From assembly GCA_038209155.1 (NCBI GenBank), contig JBBQYA010000105.1, positions 1-8,621 on the forward strand: 8,621 nt of DNA, read 5' to 3'. Positions within the stretch are counted from its first letter, which is position 1. Each line of letters starts with the position of its first letter. The stretch comes from JBBQYA01 sp038209155. Its GTDB lineage: Bacteria; Bacteroidota; Bacteroidia; Sphingobacteriales; Sphingobacteriaceae. The notes below the pieces were generated by a model. It did no database searches and was not told the DNA's origin. It was given only the letters and a program-made list of their open reading frames with translations. Positions 7,548 to 8,621 of the stretch are shown here, in pieces. The position numbers and the translations under genes are program-made.

Positions 7548-8594
7548 ATGAAGAAATTTTATAAAATAATTTTATTACATACAGTAGTTTTGAGTTCTTG
7601 GAATTTAGTTTATGCAGGAAATCCAGAAAGAGCGGGTCAAGCTGGTGCAACAGAGTTAACTATCAATCCTTGGGCACGCTCGTCAGGACTTAATGGATTA
7701 AATACAGGTAACATAAGAGGCGTAGAATCGATGAATGTTAATGTAGCGGGTCTAGCTTTTACTAAAAAAACTGAGATAGTATTTTCGAATACAAATTATT
7801 TAAAAGGATCAGACATCAACATGAACGCATTAGGTTTATCTTTTAAAACTGGTGAAAGTGGTGTTTTAGGAATTAATATAATATCCATGGATTTTGGTGA
7901 TATAGATATAACAACAGTAGATGCTCCTGATGGTGGAATTGGTACTTTTTCTCCTCAGTTCATAAATATAGCTGTAGGATATTCAAAAAGCTTTTCTTCT
8001 AGCATTCACACTGGTTTTGCACTTCGAGCTATTTCTCAACAATTAAATAATGTTTCTGCTACTGGAGTTTGTTTTGATGCTGGAGTACAATATGTAACAG
8101 GTTTAAGAGATGAAATAAAGTTTGGTATTGCATTAAGAAATGTTGGTCCTGGTATGAATTATAAAGGAGATGGATTAATTTTTCAAGCAACTAACGGTAA
8201 TACTGGTATTTCCCAAACTGTTAATTCTAGATCTCAATCCTTCGAGATACCTACTTCTTTAAATGTAGGAGGAGGATATGATTTTCAACTAGCTGTAAAT
8301 CATAAATTAACTGCAATGGCAAATTTCACTTCTAATTCTTTCTCAGATGATCAAATTGGTGCTGGTGTTGAATATAGTTTTAGAAATATGTTTATGCTTA
8401 GAACTGGATATAATTATGAAGATGGGATTACTAATTACGAAACTGCAAGAACTGTAAGTAGAGGTTTAGCTGTTGGAGGTACAATAGAGGTGCCTTTGGG
8501 TAAAAATGGAACTACTTTCGGTATTGATTATTCTTATCGTTCAACATATAATTTTGATGGTACTCATTCTTTCGGTGCGAGAATAAATTTATAA
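7548..8594 (+). CDS. PorV/PorQ-family outer-membrane protein
   Basis: Predicted outer-membrane beta-barrel of the PorV/PorQ family (related to FadL-type barrels). In T9SS, PorV binds the sorting domain of cargo and delivers it from the SprA (Sov) translocon to the PorU-PorV-PorQ-PorZ attachment complex. The start is supported by a signal peptide at residues 1-23 (MKK..., cleavage VYA|G). The conserved front section reads ARSSGLNGLNTGNIRGVESM then NVAGLAFT (43-72), the counterpart of the family's G...ESM..NPAGLA block. Further family-like stretches are FINIAVGYSKSF (138-149), FGIALRNVGPGM (192-203) and FEIPTSLNVGGGYDF (232-246), and the end SFGARINL fits an outer-membrane strand. Length (348 aa) is typical. 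It begins 23 bp after the T9SS cargo gene, so it is probably cotranscribed. I read it as a cargo-linked paralog rather than the housekeeping PorV, because no core T9SS gene lies nearby; that choice is inference. Confidence 0.85.
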   Translation: MKKFYKIILLHTVVLSSWNLVYAGNPERAGQAGATELTINPWARSSGLNGLNTGNIRGVESMNVNVAGLAFTKKTEIVFSNTNYLKGSDINMNALGLSFKTGESGVLGINIISMDFGDIDITTVDAPDGGIGTFSPQFINIAVGYSKSFSSSIHTGFALRAISQQLNNVSATGVCFDAGVQYVTGLRDEIKFGIALRNVGPGMNYKGDGLIFQATNGNTGISQTVNSRSQSFEIPTSLNVGGGYDFQLAVNHKLTAMANFTSNSFSDDQIGAGVEYSFRNMFMLRTGYNYEDGITNYETARTVSRGLAVGGTIEVPLGKNGTTFGIDYSYRSTYNFDGTHSFGARINL

Positions 8595-8597
8595 TAG

Positions 8598-8605
8598 TAT
8601 CTTTG
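8598..8605 (+). promoter_or_regulatory. Candidate -7 promoter element for a downstream gene
   Basis: TATCTTTG matches the Bacteroidota -7 consensus TAnnTTTG exactly and begins 4 bp after the stop codon of the PorV-like gene. An ATG occupies the last three bases of the window (8619-8621), 13 bp beyond the element, which would give a very short leader. A good TTG -33 partner is not obvious; only a TTC lies about 25 bp upstream. TATAAT at 8606-8611 overlaps the same stretch. If real, it marks the end of the three-gene unit and the start of another. Confidence 0.5.
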
Positions 8606-8618
8606 TATAATCATTTTT

Positions 8619-8621
8619 ATG
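8619..8621 (+). other. Possible start codon of the next gene, cut by the window edge
   Basis: The window stops on ATG. It follows a consensus-like -7 element and an AT-rich stretch without a Shine-Dalgarno sequence, like the starts of the three upstream genes. Nothing can be said about the product, and the ATG may be accidental. Confidence 0.3.

Noticed and set aside
7548..8594. Naming the third gene porV (lptO) or porQ.
   Set aside because: The family is clear, but the operon setting suggests a paralog; orthology to the housekeeping shuttle cannot be decided without a tree.

Overview
The window is AT-rich (roughly one third G+C by eye) and almost fully coding on the + strand. It holds three complete, closely spaced genes and the first bases of a possible fourth. 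Several signs point to Bacteroidota. One gene has a carboxypeptidase-regulatory-like domain fused in front of a TonB-dependent receptor. One ends in a type IX secretion system (T9SS) type A C-terminal sorting domain, and one is a PorV/PorQ-family barrel. The start codons lack clear Shine-Dalgarno sequences, and promoter-like motifs of the TTG / TAnnTTTG type are present. The order or genus cannot be fixed from this window.

Layout: 1-120 is a leader with a well-spaced promoter candidate. 121-3768 encodes a 1215-aa outer-membrane TonB-dependent receptor. After 12 bp made only of A and T, 3781-7524 encodes a 1247-aa secreted protein with DxDxDG calcium-type loops and a T9SS sorting domain. After 23 bp, 7548-8594 encodes a 348-aa PorV/PorQ-family outer-membrane protein. 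A TATCTTTG element follows the last stop codon, and an ATG occupies the final three bases, which suggests a separate downstream transcription unit. No convincing reverse-strand gene, RNA gene, mobile element, CRISPR array or strong terminator is visible.

How the genes may work together: all three products carry export signals and are predicted to act at or beyond the outer membrane. The second is predicted T9SS cargo. The third belongs to the family whose best-known member, PorV, binds T9SS sorting domains and carries cargo to the PorU attachment complex. The first is an energised outer-membrane channel with no SusD-like partner beside it. The economical inference is one operon for a surface assembly: a TonB-driven receptor, a large surface subunit exported by T9SS, and a PorV-like protein that guides or anchors that subunit. 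From memory, close relatives of all three occur together in other Bacteroidota genomes, but I know of no assigned substrate or function. This triad is the best candidate here for an undescribed system.
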